Assembly (NCBI GenBank): GCA_042089915.1
Contig: JBELJZ010000002.1
Coordinates: forward strand, 124,001 to 188,000
DNA: 64,000 nt
Source of the DNA: UBA8752 sp002172485
GTDB lineage: Bacteria > Bacteroidota > Bacteroidia > Flavobacteriales_D > Sanyastnellaceae
Reading direction: 5' to 3'
Position 1 is the first letter of the stretch. The number at the start of each line of letters is the position of its first letter. The translations under genes and the position numbers were made by a program. The notes beneath the pieces are model-generated. The model was not told where the DNA came from, did not search any database, and worked only from the letters and a program-made list of their open reading frames with translations. Shown piece by piece: positions 16,037 through 23,680 of the stretch.

Positions 16037-18562
16037 TCAGGTTCTTCGCTGGCGGCGTCGAACCCGCTGGGGAATGCGGCAGAGCAGTTCGTAGGGAATG
16101 GTGCCTGTGGCTTGGGCAAGCTGCGCAATGGGGGCGTGATCACCGAAGATTTCGACGCGCGTTCCGCGTTGCACGGACAGCCCTGTGACATCGAGCATGC
16201 AGCTGTCCATGCAAACAGGGCCGACAATGGGGCGAAGCTCTCCGGCCACATGGAGTTGGGCTTGTCCCATACTGGCCGCCCGTGGCAGGCCATCTGCATA
16301 GCCGACTGGCAAGGTCGCGATGGTGCGCTCGTGGTCGGCGGCGTCGCGTGCGCCATATCCCACGGCTTCGCCAGCCGGCACGGTGTGGACGTGGCTGACG
16401 GAGGTGTGGAAGTTGCCGATGGGCTGCAGCTGGTCAAAGGACCCGGAGGCGTCGATTCCATACAGGCCCAGTCCGATGCGGATGAGGTCGAAATGGGCTT
16501 CCGGAAAGCGCAAGGCACCGGCCGTGTTGACCAAGTGGCGGAGGAAGGAGGGGGGTGCCTCGGGCGAATCGGATCCACCGAGTCCGGCTTCGATGGCTTG
16601 GCAAGCGGCGTTGTAGCGCGCGATTTGTTGGCGGGTATGGTCGTCGGCTTTGGCGTCGTCAGCGGCACTCAGGTGGCTGTATACACTGAGGACGGGGATG
16701 CCCAAATCCGCGCAGCATTGGCCCGCGGCTTGCCATTCGTCGGCGCCCAGGCCCAGTCGGTGCATGCCGGTTTCCACTTTGAGGTGGATGCCTGCGCGAT
16801 GGGCGTCTTGGCCAATGGGCCCGCTACGTCGCAGCGCGTCGGCCCAATGGTCGAGATCGGCAATCCGGTGGATTTCAGGCTCCAGTCGCCAATGGATCAA
16901 ATCGGCGTAACGTCGGTGATCGGCATTGAGCACGAGGATGGGACACGCGACGCCACGCTTTCGGAGGGCGATGCCTTCCTCGGCAAAGGCTACGGCCAAC
17001 CGATCGATGCCCAGTTGGTCGAGTTCCACGGCAACGGCATGTCCGGACCCGTAGGCCAGCGCCTTGACCATGCCCATGATCGGCTTGTTGAATCGTTCCC
17101 GGAACTGCTGGAGGTTGTGTGCGAGCCGACTGAGGTTGAGGTCGAGAACGGTGGCGTGGGGGTTGGTTTCCAGCGCGTCCGACAGCCGTTCGAAGCCGAA
17201 TGGCCGGGCGCCTTTGACGAGGACGTCCCACCCTTCGAGCTCCGCCAAGTCGGCGCTGTGCAGCAAGGATGCCGTGTCATCGTGGTGGGCGTGGACTTGG
17301 TGGACTCCGGGGATGCCGGCAGCCAGGCCCGCCCCCACGGTGATCCATCGGTCCACGTTGTGTCCTTCGATGGCGTGGCGCAGCCGTTGGACTTGCTGCG
17401 CGTTCTCAGTGTCGAAGGGGACGAGTTCGGACATGACCACGGCCCGGGGCCGATCGCCTGGAAGACGTTGGAGGGCATCCAGCGCTGTGGACAGGCCGTC
17501 GAGGTCGTGGTTCCAGGTGTCGTTGATGATGGTTCCGCCGCCCTGCCCTTCCAGGTGCTCGAGCCGCATGCCAAGGGGGCGCAGACGGTGGAGACCGGCC
17601 CCCACTTCGTCGGGAGACAGGCCCAATTCCAAGGCCAACAACGCCGCAGTGAGGGCATTGGATACGGCCGCACGGTCAGAGAAGGGCACGGTCCAATCGA
17701 GGGCATGCCCCTGCCAATCGCCCGAGAGCCGGGTTTCGCTTGGCCCCCAGTCGGCCGTCACGCGAAGTGTGGCCTGGTCGCGCGGGTCTTGGCTGTCCAG
17801 GCTCCAGAATGCGCAACGGTCGAGCCAGCCGCGCTCTTGCATTGCGTCGATCACGACCGGGTCGTGGCTGCCGACGACCATGCGCTTGGCGCCCTCGAAG
17901 AGGCGCAGCTTCTCGCGCGCTTTGGTGGGGCGGTCCGGGAAATGGGCGTCATGGGCATCCCCGAAATGAACCATGACCCCGATGTCTGGACGGATGATGC
18001 GGGCCAGTGCGGCCATTTCTCCCGGCTGGGAGATGCCGGCTTCCACGAGGTGCACGTCGGCTTCGTCGTCCATGGCCCACAGCGACAGCGGGACGCCGAC
18101 TTGGCTGTTCCAGCTGCCTGGACTGCGGGAAGTGCGGCGGTGGGGCTTGAGCAAGGCATGGGCCCACTCCTTGATGGTGGTTTTGCCGTTGGACCCGGTG
18201 ATGCCCACGACAGTGCCGGTGCGGGCGAATCGGGCCAATCCGCCCAGCGATTGCAAGGCCAGTATGGGGTGGGGAACCCGAATCACGGCTGCGCCGGGGA
18301 GGGAGCCGGGCCAATCCATGGCCGCAACAAAGCCGCGGACGCCCTTGGCACGGGCTTCTGCTAGGTGGTCGTGTCCGTCGTGACGGTCGCCGCGCAAGGC
18401 GATGAAGAGGGTCTGGTCCAATCCGCCACCGGCATCATGAAGCCGGCGCGAGTCGGTGGAGAGGTGTGTGAATCGGATGTCGTCCAACCCTTCTTTGGGC
18501 CAATCCAATCGGCCGCCCAATTGGTCGGCGAGGGTTTGAAGGGCGAATCGGTCGAGGGTCAT
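16037..18562 (-). CDS. MurF-alanine racemase fusion (UDP-MurNAc-tripeptide:D-Ala-D-Ala ligase / Alr)
   Basis: 841 residues. The N-terminal half is a Mur ligase: ATP loop TGSNGKTTIKEW (about 122-133) and NDTWNHDLDGLSTALDAL, adding D-Ala-D-Ala to the UDP-MurNAc-tripeptide. The C-terminal half, from about 460, is a PLP-dependent alanine racemase: MVKALAYGSG with the PLP Lys near 500, RIGLGLYGI, and ATLPVGYADGLPR bearing the catalytic Tyr. The fusion puts D-Ala supply and use on one chain in the cytoplasmic stage of peptidoglycan synthesis and is common in Bacteroidota. The start overlaps the tdk stop by 4 bases. All key residues I can check are present. Confidence 0.93.
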   Translation of the reverse strand: MTLDRFALQTLADQLGGRLDWPKEGLDDIRFTHLSTDSRRLHDAGGGLDQTLFIALRGDRHDGHDHLAEARAKGVRGFVAAMDWPGSLPGAAVIRVPHPILALQSLGGLARFARTGTVVGITGSNGKTTIKEWAHALLKPHRRTSRSPGSWNSQVGVPLSLWAMDDEADVHLVEAGISQPGEMAALARIIRPDIGVMVHFGDAHDAHFPDRPTKAREKLRLFEGAKRMVVGSHDPVVIDAMQERGWLDRCAFWSLDSQDPRDQATLRVTADWGPSETRLSGDWQGHALDWTVPFSDRAAVSNALTAALLALELGLSPDEVGAGLHRLRPLGMRLEHLEGQGGGTIINDTWNHDLDGLSTALDALQRLPGDRPRAVVMSELVPFDTENAQQVQRLRHAIEGHNVDRWITVGAGLAAGIPGVHQVHAHHDDTASLLHSADLAELEGWDVLVKGARPFGFERLSDALETNPHATVLDLNLSRLAHNLQQFRERFNKPIMGMVKALAYGSGHAVAVELDQLGIDRLAVAFAEEGIALRKRGVACPILVLNADHRRYADLIHWRLEPEIHRIADLDHWADALRRSGPIGQDAHRAGIHLKVETGMHRLGLGADEWQAAGQCCADLGIPVLSVYSHLSAADDAKADDHTRQQIARYNAACQAIEAGLGGSDSPEAPPSFLRHLVNTAGALRFPEAHFDLIRIGLGLYGIDASGSFDQLQPIGNFHTSVSHVHTVPAGEAVGYGARDAADHERTIATLPVGYADGLPRAASMGQAQLHVAGELRPIVGPVCMDSCMLDVTGLSVQRGTRVEIFGDHAPIAQLAQATGTIPYELLCRIPQRVRRRQRRT

Positions 18563-19179
18563 GAGGCGGGCGCAGCGTCCCGATGATGGTCACGGACGAC
18601 GGCCTCATTATAAGGTGCTCGCGCGAGGGCCTCATAGGATTCGGCGCCTCCAATCTGAACGTCATTCTCGCCGCCTTCGATGCGGTGGGAGAAGTGGGCC
18701 GGGCCGCCTGTGCGGGAACAGATGGCGTGGAGCTTCGTGACGTATTCCGAGTGGGCGAGGAGAAGGGGCATCGGACCGAATGGTCGGCCGAGGTAGTCCA
18801 GATCGAGGCCGGCGACCATGACGCGGATGCCGGAATCGGCGAGGCGGTTGCAGACGTCGACAATGGCGAGCTCGAAGAATTGGACCTCGTCGATGCCCAC
18901 CAAATTGGGGCGTTGCTCGGACGCTTGAACCGCGGCTTCAAGGGCTTTTGCGGACGGCACGGCACGCGCTTCCTGACGCCGGGCATCGTGGCTGACCACA
19001 TCGGTGGTGTTGTGGCGGTCATCTTGAATCGGCTTGAACAGCATCACGTGTTGCTTGGCCAACACGGCGCGGCGCATCCGGCGGAGCAGCTCCTCTGTCT
19101 TTCCGGAGAACATGGGGCCCGCGATCGTTTCGAGGGTGCCTCCGGTGGGGTGGGGCGGGTGCCGTTCGTATGCCGTCAT
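18559..19179 (-). CDS. tdk: Thymidine kinase
   Basis: 206 residues. Phosphorylates thymidine to dTMP for salvage. P-loop GPMFSGKTEEL at about 21-31, catalytic Glu in GIDEVQFF (Glu 98), and the lasso region SEYVTKLHAICSRTGGPAHF. In most type II thymidine kinases four Cys in the C-terminal lobe hold a structural zinc; here only one (Cys 154) remains, so the zinc site looks lost. I recall similar loss in other Bacteroidota sequences, so it may be lineage-wide. The gene overlaps murF-alr by 4 bases (ATGA). Confidence 0.92.
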   Translation of the reverse strand: MTAYERHPPHPTGGTLETIAGPMFSGKTEELLRRMRRAVLAKQHVMLFKPIQDDRHNTTDVVSHDARRQEARAVPSAKALEAAVQASEQRPNLVGIDEVQFFELAIVDVCNRLADSGIRVMVAGLDLDYLGRPFGPMPLLLAHSEYVTKLHAICSRTGGPAHFSHRIEGGENDVQIGGAESYEALARAPYNEAVVRDHHRDAAPAS

Positions 19180-19305
19180 TGTGCCTCAATTTTACGAAGT
19201 CAAGACAGCGTAGCGAAAGCCTGTGAGGGAGAACGCAGGGCGAGGCGCGGAACCGGGGCCGGTAGCCATCCACGAACCCCTATGGGAAACGTTGAGTCAC
19301 AGGGG

Positions 19306-19337
19306 TTTGGGGGGCATCGGAATTGCCACTATATTCG
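19306..19337 (+). promoter_or_regulatory. Promoter of rplM-rpsI
   Basis: TTTG (19306-19309), 20 bases, then TATATTCG (19330-19337), one mismatch from the Bacteroidota consensus TTTG-N19/20-TAnnTTTG. The rplM start is 38 bases further. A 6-bp hairpin ACCCCG/CGGGGT (19339-19357) followed by T5 overlaps the expected start of transcription. Confidence 0.6.
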
Positions 19338-19375
19338 CACCCCGAATTTTCCGGGGTTTTTCAACTCTAAGCGCA

Positions 19376-19825
19376 GTGGATACGTTGAGCTACAAGACAG
19401 TCTCCGTCAACAAGGAGAACGCTGACAAGAAGTGGTTGGTGGTGGATGCCGAAGGGCAACGCCTGGGCCGCCTCTGTTCTGAAATCGCGCGTTTGCTGCG
19501 CGGCAAGCACAAGGTGAACTTCACCCCCCACGCCGATTGCGGCGATTATGTGGTCGTCATCAACGCTGAAAAGGTGGAGCTGACGGGCAACAAGTGGGAG
19601 GACAAGGAGTACATCCGCTTCTCCGGATACCCGGGCGGCCAATACCGCCGCACTGCCAAGGAAGTGCGCGACCGCATGCCGGAGCGCCTCGTGGAGAACG
19701 CCGTCCGCGGCATGCTCCCGAAGAACCGCCTCGGCCGGGCCATTTTCAAGAACATGCACGTTTACGTTGGACCCGAGCACAAGCACGAGGCCCAGCAACC
19801 GACCGCTCACGCCATCCCCTCCTGA
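19376..19825 (+). CDS. rplM: 50S ribosomal protein L13
   Basis: 149 residues. Binds 23S rRNA early in large-subunit assembly. The GTG at 19376 gives the N terminus (M)DTLSYKTVSVNKENADKKW, matching the MDTLSYKT start usual for Bacteroidota L13; the longer open frame upstream has no family likeness. Motifs include VVDAEGQRLGRLCSEIA, LLRGKHKVNFTPHADCGD and VRGMLPKNRLGRA. It is followed after 5 bases by rpsI, the usual L13-S9 pair. Confidence 0.95.
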   Translation: MDTLSYKTVSVNKENADKKWLVVDAEGQRLGRLCSEIARLLRGKHKVNFTPHADCGDYVVVINAEKVELTGNKWEDKEYIRFSGYPGGQYRRTAKEVRDRMPERLVENAVRGMLPKNRLGRAIFKNMHVYVGPEHKHEAQQPTAHAIPS

Positions 19826-19830
19826 TTCAG

Positions 19831-20217
19831 ATGCAGACGATCAACACTTCCGGTCGCCGTAAGAACGCCATCGCCCGAGTCTACATGACCCAGGGCACCG
19901 GCAAGGTGACCATTAACAAGCGGGACATCACCGAATACTTCCCGCTCCCGACCCTGCAATACAAGGTCAAGCAGCCGTTCATGATCACCGAGACACTCGA
20001 CCAGTTCGACATCAAGGCGAACCTCGACGGCGGTGGCATCACCGGTCAAGCCGAGGCCCTGCGCCTCGCGATCTCCAAAGCGCTCATCGAAGTGAACGAG
20101 GAGCTCAAGCCGTCCCTCAAGGCCGAGGGCCTCACCACCCGTGACCCGCGGATGGTCGAGCGCAAGAAGTTCGGCCAGAAGAAGGCGCGGAAGAAGTTCC
20201 AGTTCTCCAAGCGCTGA
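19831..20217 (+). CDS. rpsI: 30S ribosomal protein S9
   Basis: 128 residues. Starts MQTINTSGRRKNAIARVYM and ends in the basic tail KKARKKFQFSKR, whose last Arg normally touches P-site tRNA. GGGITGQAEALRLAISKAL and DPRMVERKKFGQKKAR are standard S9 signatures. The start is set by the first ATG after the rplM stop. Co-transcribed with rplM. Confidence 0.96.
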   Translation: MQTINTSGRRKNAIARVYMTQGTGKVTINKRDITEYFPLPTLQYKVKQPFMITETLDQFDIKANLDGGGITGQAEALRLAISKALIEVNEELKPSLKAEGLTTRDPRMVERKKFGQKKARKKFQFSKR

Positions 20218-20262
20218 TTCTCAGCAACCCTTTTTTCAGCATATACAGCTAGCATCCAAACA

Positions 20263-20291
20263 GCGGGGACCTTCGACAGAAGCTACCCCGT
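20263..20291 (+). promoter_or_regulatory. Two-tier hairpin in the rpsB leader
   Basis: An outer stem GCGGGG/CCCCGT (20263-20268 with 20286-20291) and an inner stem CTTC/GAAG (20271-20274 with 20279-20282, loop GACA) lie 29 bases before the rpsB ATG. There is no T-tract. It could be an S2 autoregulatory leader element, which is known for rpsB in other bacteria; the shape here is only a prediction. Confidence 0.35.
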
Positions 20292-20319
20292 TGTTGCTTC
20301 ACCCCAGGAACGTAGCATC

Positions 20320-21399
20320 ATGGCACGCACCAATTTCGACCAACTGCTTCAAGCAGGATCCCACTTCGGGCACCTCAAGCGCAAGTGGAACCCCCACATG
20401 GCTCCCTACATCTTCACGGAGAAGAAGGGAATTCACATCATCGACCTCCACAAGACTGTGGCCCTGGTCGACGACGCTGCAGCCGCAGCCAAGCAAATTG
20501 CCAAGAGCGGCAAGCGCATCCTGTTCGTGGCCACCAAGAAGCAGGCCAAGGACATTGTGACCGAAGCGGCACAGTCCGTCAACATGCCTTATGTGACCGA
20601 GCGTTGGTCCGGCGGTATGCTCACCAACTTCGCGACGATCCGCAAGGCCATCCGGAAGATGACCCAGATTGACAAGATGGAGGCGGACGGTACGTTGGAC
20701 ACCATGTCCAAGCGTGAGCGCCTGCAGGTCAGTCGTCAGCGTGCCAAGCTCGAGAAGAACCTCGGCTCCATTTCGGACATGAACCGCATCCCGGCTGCCG
20801 TCTTCATCGTGGACGTCATGAAGGAGCACATTGCCCTTGCAGAGGCCAAGAAGCTCGGCATCCCGGTGATCGCGATGGTTGACACCAACAGCGACCCCCG
20901 GCCAGTCGACTTCCCGATTCCCTCCAACGATGACGCCAGCAAGTCCATTAAGGCTGTCGTGGACGCCATTACGGAAGCGGTGAAGGAAGGCCTCGCAGAG
21001 CGCGGTGCCGAGAAGGACGCTCCGAAGAAGGATGCAGCTCCTGCCAAGGAAGAGGCGCCTGCCGCTGAGGAGGCTCCCGCCCAGGAAGAAGCGCCTGCCG
21101 CTGAGGAGGCTCCCGCCCAGGAAGAAGCACCTGCCGCTGAGGAGGCTCCTGCCAAGGAGGAAGCTCCCGCCGCTGAGGAGGCTTCCGCCCAGGAAGAAGC
21201 ACCTGCCGCTGAGGAGGCTTCCGCCCAGGAAGAAGCACCTGCCGCTGAGGAAGCTCCCGCCCAGGAAGAAGCACCTGCCGCTGAGGAGGCTTCCGCCCAG
21301 GAAGAAGTACCTGCCGCTGAGGAAGCTCCCGCCCAGGAAGAAGCACCTGCTGCTGAGGAAGCTCCCGCTGAAGAGAACAAGGACGGAGAGGAGGCCTGA
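20320..21399 (+). CDS. rpsB: 30S ribosomal protein S2 with long Glu/Ala/Pro repeat tail
   Basis: 359 residues, about 100 more than usual. Residues 1 to about 230 are normal S2: FDQLLQAGSHFGHLKRKWNP, IHIIDLHKTVALVDDAA, RWSGGMLTNFATIRKAI and GIPVIAMVDTNSDPRPVDFP. From residue 244 the chain turns into nine near-identical 12-residue repeats of the form EEAPAAEEAPAQ, ending EENKDGEEA. The tail is strongly acidic and probably disordered or an extended Ala-Pro rod, on a protein at the mRNA exit side of the 30S subunit. It is followed by tsf, the standard partner. Many Bacteroidota and other bacteria have modest S2 tails, but a regular tandem repeat is unusual. Confidence 0.95.
   Translation: MARTNFDQLLQAGSHFGHLKRKWNPHMAPYIFTEKKGIHIIDLHKTVALVDDAAAAAKQIAKSGKRILFVATKKQAKDIVTEAAQSVNMPYVTERWSGGMLTNFATIRKAIRKMTQIDKMEADGTLDTMSKRERLQVSRQRAKLEKNLGSISDMNRIPAAVFIVDVMKEHIALAEAKKLGIPVIAMVDTNSDPRPVDFPIPSNDDASKSIKAVVDAITEAVKEGLAERGAEKDAPKKDAAPAKEEAPAAEEAPAQEEAPAAEEAPAQEEAPAAEEAPAKEEAPAAEEASAQEEAPAAEEASAQEEAPAAEEAPAQEEAPAAEEASAQEEVPAAEEAPAQEEAPAAEEAPAEENKDGEEA
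21049..21372 (+). repeat. 36-bp in-frame tandem repeat in rpsB
   Basis: Nine copies of a 36-bp unit with few base differences (for example CCC/TCC giving Pro or Ser, GCA/GTA giving Ala or Val). Each unit codes for 12 residues, so copy-number change by slippage would keep the frame. Low base divergence suggests recent expansion or ongoing homogenisation. Confidence 0.95.
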
Positions 21400-21437
21400 C
21401 CACAGGCTTGACCTCAGCGTAACGACGAATTCAACCG

Positions 21438-21457
21438 GTGCGCATTGTTTCGCGCAC
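21438..21457 (+). other. Hairpin between rpsB and tsf
   Basis: GTGCGC (21438-21443) pairs with GCGCAC (21452-21457), loop of 8. It sits in the 84-bp rpsB-tsf gap, 26 bases before the tsf start, without a T-tract. It could stabilise a processed mRNA end or tune read-through. Confidence 0.35.
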
Positions 21458-21483
21458 ATCCCGAACCCCTACACCCCAAGACC

Positions 21484-22311
21484 ATGAGCATCACCGCTGC
21501 CGACGTCAACAAGCTCCGCAAGCAAACCGGAGCCGGTATGATGGATTGCAAGAAGGCCCTGACCGAAGCCGAAGGCGATTTCGAGAAGGCCATCGAGATC
21601 CTTCGCAAGAAGGGCCAGAAAATTGCTGCCAAGCGCGGTGACAACGAGATCGGCGAAGGCGCTGTGATCGCGGCCACCAACGAGGCTGGCAACCGTGGCT
21701 GCATCATCTCGCTCAACTGCGAGACGGACTTTGTGGCCAAGAATGCCGACTACGTCTCCTTCGCCCAGAGCATCCTGGACATTGCTGTCGCTGAGGCCCC
21801 GGCTGACAAAGACGCCCTCCTCGCATGCGCGCACCCGGCGGGTGTGACGGTAGGTGAGGAAATCACCAACCAGATGGGCCGCCTCGGCGAGCGCATCGAG
21901 GTGAGCCGTTACGAGCAGGTGTCCGGTGAAGCTGTTGTGGCGTACATCCACCCCGGCAACCGCCTGAGCACCCTCGTCGCTTTCAACGGCGATGTGGACG
22001 CCCAAGTCGGAAAGGACGTCGCCATGCAGGCGGCAGCCATGTCTCCGATCGCCCTCGACGAGAGTTCGATTGACCAGGCTGCGATCGACAAGGAGCTGGA
22101 AATCGGCAAGGACCTCGCCATCAAGGAGGGCAAGCCGGAGGAAATGGCCGCAAACATCGCCAAGGGCCGCCTCAAGAAGTGGTTCAAGGAGGTGACCCTC
22201 GTCCATCAGGCCTTCATCAAGAACAACAAGCAGAGCGTGGCTGACTATGTCAAGGAAGCTGCCGGTGGCGACCGTGCCATCACTGCATTCAGCCGCGTCA
22301 GCCTCGACTGA
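21484..22311 (+). CDS. tsf: Elongation factor Ts
   Basis: 275 residues. Nucleotide exchange factor that recycles EF-Tu from GDP to GTP form. The N-terminal UBA-like part ADVNKLRKQTGAGMMDCKKALTE and the core NRGCIISLNCETDFVAKNADY are standard. ATG 21484 (MSITAADV) is chosen as it begins at the conserved helix; the open frame upstream has no likeness. It lies between rpsB and a clear terminator-like hairpin, so rpsB-tsf look like one unit. Confidence 0.96.
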   Translation: MSITAADVNKLRKQTGAGMMDCKKALTEAEGDFEKAIEILRKKGQKIAAKRGDNEIGEGAVIAATNEAGNRGCIISLNCETDFVAKNADYVSFAQSILDIAVAEAPADKDALLACAHPAGVTVGEEITNQMGRLGERIEVSRYEQVSGEAVVAYIHPGNRLSTLVAFNGDVDAQVGKDVAMQAAAMSPIALDESSIDQAAIDKELEIGKDLAIKEGKPEEMAANIAKGRLKKWFKEVTLVHQAFIKNNKQSVADYVKEAAGGDRAITAFSRVSLD

Positions 22312-22334
22312 TTCACGGTATTCCATCGACTGTG

Positions 22335-22363
22335 AAACGGGCTCCCCAACGGGCGCCCGTTTT
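22335..22363 (+). terminator. Intrinsic terminator after tsf
   Basis: An 8-bp stem AAACGGGC/GCCCGTTT (22335-22342 with 22355-22362) with a 12-nt loop, ending in TTTT. It lies 24 bases after the tsf stop. It may be leaky, as pyrH follows within about 45 bases. Confidence 0.6.
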
Positions 22364-22405
22364 CATTTGTGCGAGGCCACAATTGGGTCGCATCTTGGGG
22401 CTTCG

Positions 22406-23113
22406 ATGAAGTACCGGCGCGTCCTCCTGAAGCTGAGCGGTGAAGCCCTGATGGGTGAGAAGCAATTTGGCATTGACAATCAACAACTTGCGCTGTATGC
22501 GCACGAGGTCGAGGCCTTGGTGAAAGCCGGGGTCGAAGTGGCTGTGGTGATTGGTGGCGGCAACATCTTTCGGGGCGTTCAAGCCGCCGAGGGCGGAATG
22601 GAGCGCACCCAGGGCGACTACATGGGCATGCTGGCGACCATGATCAACGCCATGGCCTTGCAGAGTGCGCTGGAGCACATTGGTGTCGACACCCGCTTGC
22701 AAAGTGCCATCGAGATGAAGGCCATTGCCGAGCCGGTCATCCGCCGGCGGGCCATGCGGCACCTGGAGAAGGGCCGCGTCGTCATCTTCGGAGCCGGCAC
22801 CGGCAATCCGTTCTTCACTACGGACAGCGCGGCATCCCTGCGGGCGATCGAAATCGAAGCAGACGTCATTCTCAAGGGCACCCGAGTGGACGGCATTTAC
22901 ACTGCTGACCCCGAAAAGGACCCGGATGCGGAGCGCTTCAGCAGCCTGTCCTTTGAGGAGGTGTTCCAACGCGGCCTCAAGGTGATGGACATGACGGCCT
23001 TCACGTTGTGCAACGAGAACAAGCTGCCCATCATCGTATTCGACATCAACCAGCCCGGCAACCTTCTCCGAATCGCTCAAGGGGAGGACGTGGGCACCAT
23101 CGTGACCGTTTGA
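22406..23113 (+). CDS. pyrH: Uridylate kinase (UMP kinase)
   Basis: 235 residues. Phosphorylates UMP to UDP for pyrimidine nucleotides; hexameric and allosterically controlled in other bacteria. Start MKYRRVLLKLSGEALMG; motifs VVIGGGNIFRG, MLATMINAMALQ and VVIFGAGTGNPFFTTDSAA are typical of the bacterial amino-acid-kinase-fold UMP kinases. It is followed by frr after 3 bases, the near-universal pyrH-frr pair. ATG 22406 is chosen; the open frame upstream runs through the terminator and is not coding. Confidence 0.95.
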   Translation: MKYRRVLLKLSGEALMGEKQFGIDNQQLALYAHEVEALVKAGVEVAVVIGGGNIFRGVQAAEGGMERTQGDYMGMLATMINAMALQSALEHIGVDTRLQSAIEMKAIAEPVIRRRAMRHLEKGRVVIFGAGTGNPFFTTDSAASLRAIEIEADVILKGTRVDGIYTADPEKDPDAERFSSLSFEEVFQRGLKVMDMTAFTLCNENKLPIIVFDINQPGNLLRIAQGEDVGTIVTV

Positions 23114-23116
23114 CCC

Positions 23117-23680
23117 ATGAGTGAAATGATCGACCTCGCCTACGAATCGGCGAAAGAAGACATGCAGAAGGCGATGGATCGCCTCGACGTTGAACTCCGC
23201 AAGATCCGGGCGGGCAAGGCCCATCCGAATATGCTGGACAGCGTGAAGGTGGACTACTACGGTGCCTTGACGCCGTTGAACCAGGTGGGCAATGTGTCGA
23301 CGACCGACCCCCGCACTTTGACGGTTCAGGCCTACGAGAAGTCCATGTTGGACCCGATTGCCTCGGCGATTGTCAATGCGAACCTCGGACTGAACCCCAT
23401 GAACAATGGCGAGGTCCTCATCATTTCGGTGCCTGCCTTGACGGAGGAGCGCCGCCGCGACCTGGCCAAGCAGGCCAAGGCCGAGGGAGAGCATGCCAAG
23501 GTGTCCATCCGCAACGCCCGGAAGGATGCGAACGATGCGGTGAAGGCCTCTAAAGATGACGGCGCGAGTGAAGACGCCATCAAGGCGGGCGAGGCCAACG
23601 TTCAGACGTTGACCAACGACTTTACGAAGCAGGTTGACGACCGCATCTCCGCGAAGGAGGCGGACATCATGACCGTCTGA
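23117..23680 (+). CDS. frr: Ribosome recycling factor
   Basis: 187 residues. Splits post-termination ribosomes with EF-G. Three-helix bundle protein: ELRKIRAGKAHPNMLDSVKVDYYG near the N terminus (in part ELRKIRAGKAHP), LTEERRRDLAKQAK in the second helix, RNARKDANDAVK in the third. Its last 14 bases overlap the end of dxr on the other strand. Confidence 0.96.
   Translation: MSEMIDLAYESAKEDMQKAMDRLDVELRKIRAGKAHPNMLDSVKVDYYGALTPLNQVGNVSTTDPRTLTVQAYEKSMLDPIASAIVNANLGLNPMNNGEVLIISVPALTEERRRDLAKQAKAEGEHAKVSIRNARKDANDAVKASKDDGASEDAIKAGEANVQTLTNDFTKQVDDRISAKEADIMTV

Noticed and set aside
15956..18364. An 802-codon open frame opposite murF-alr
   Set aside because: Same cause; the minus-strand frame holds all catalytic motifs of both enzymes.
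20999..21403. Lysine/arginine/proline-rich alternative frames in the rpsB repeat
   Set aside because: Repeats of 36 bases stay open in all frames; only the S2 frame continues from a conserved protein.
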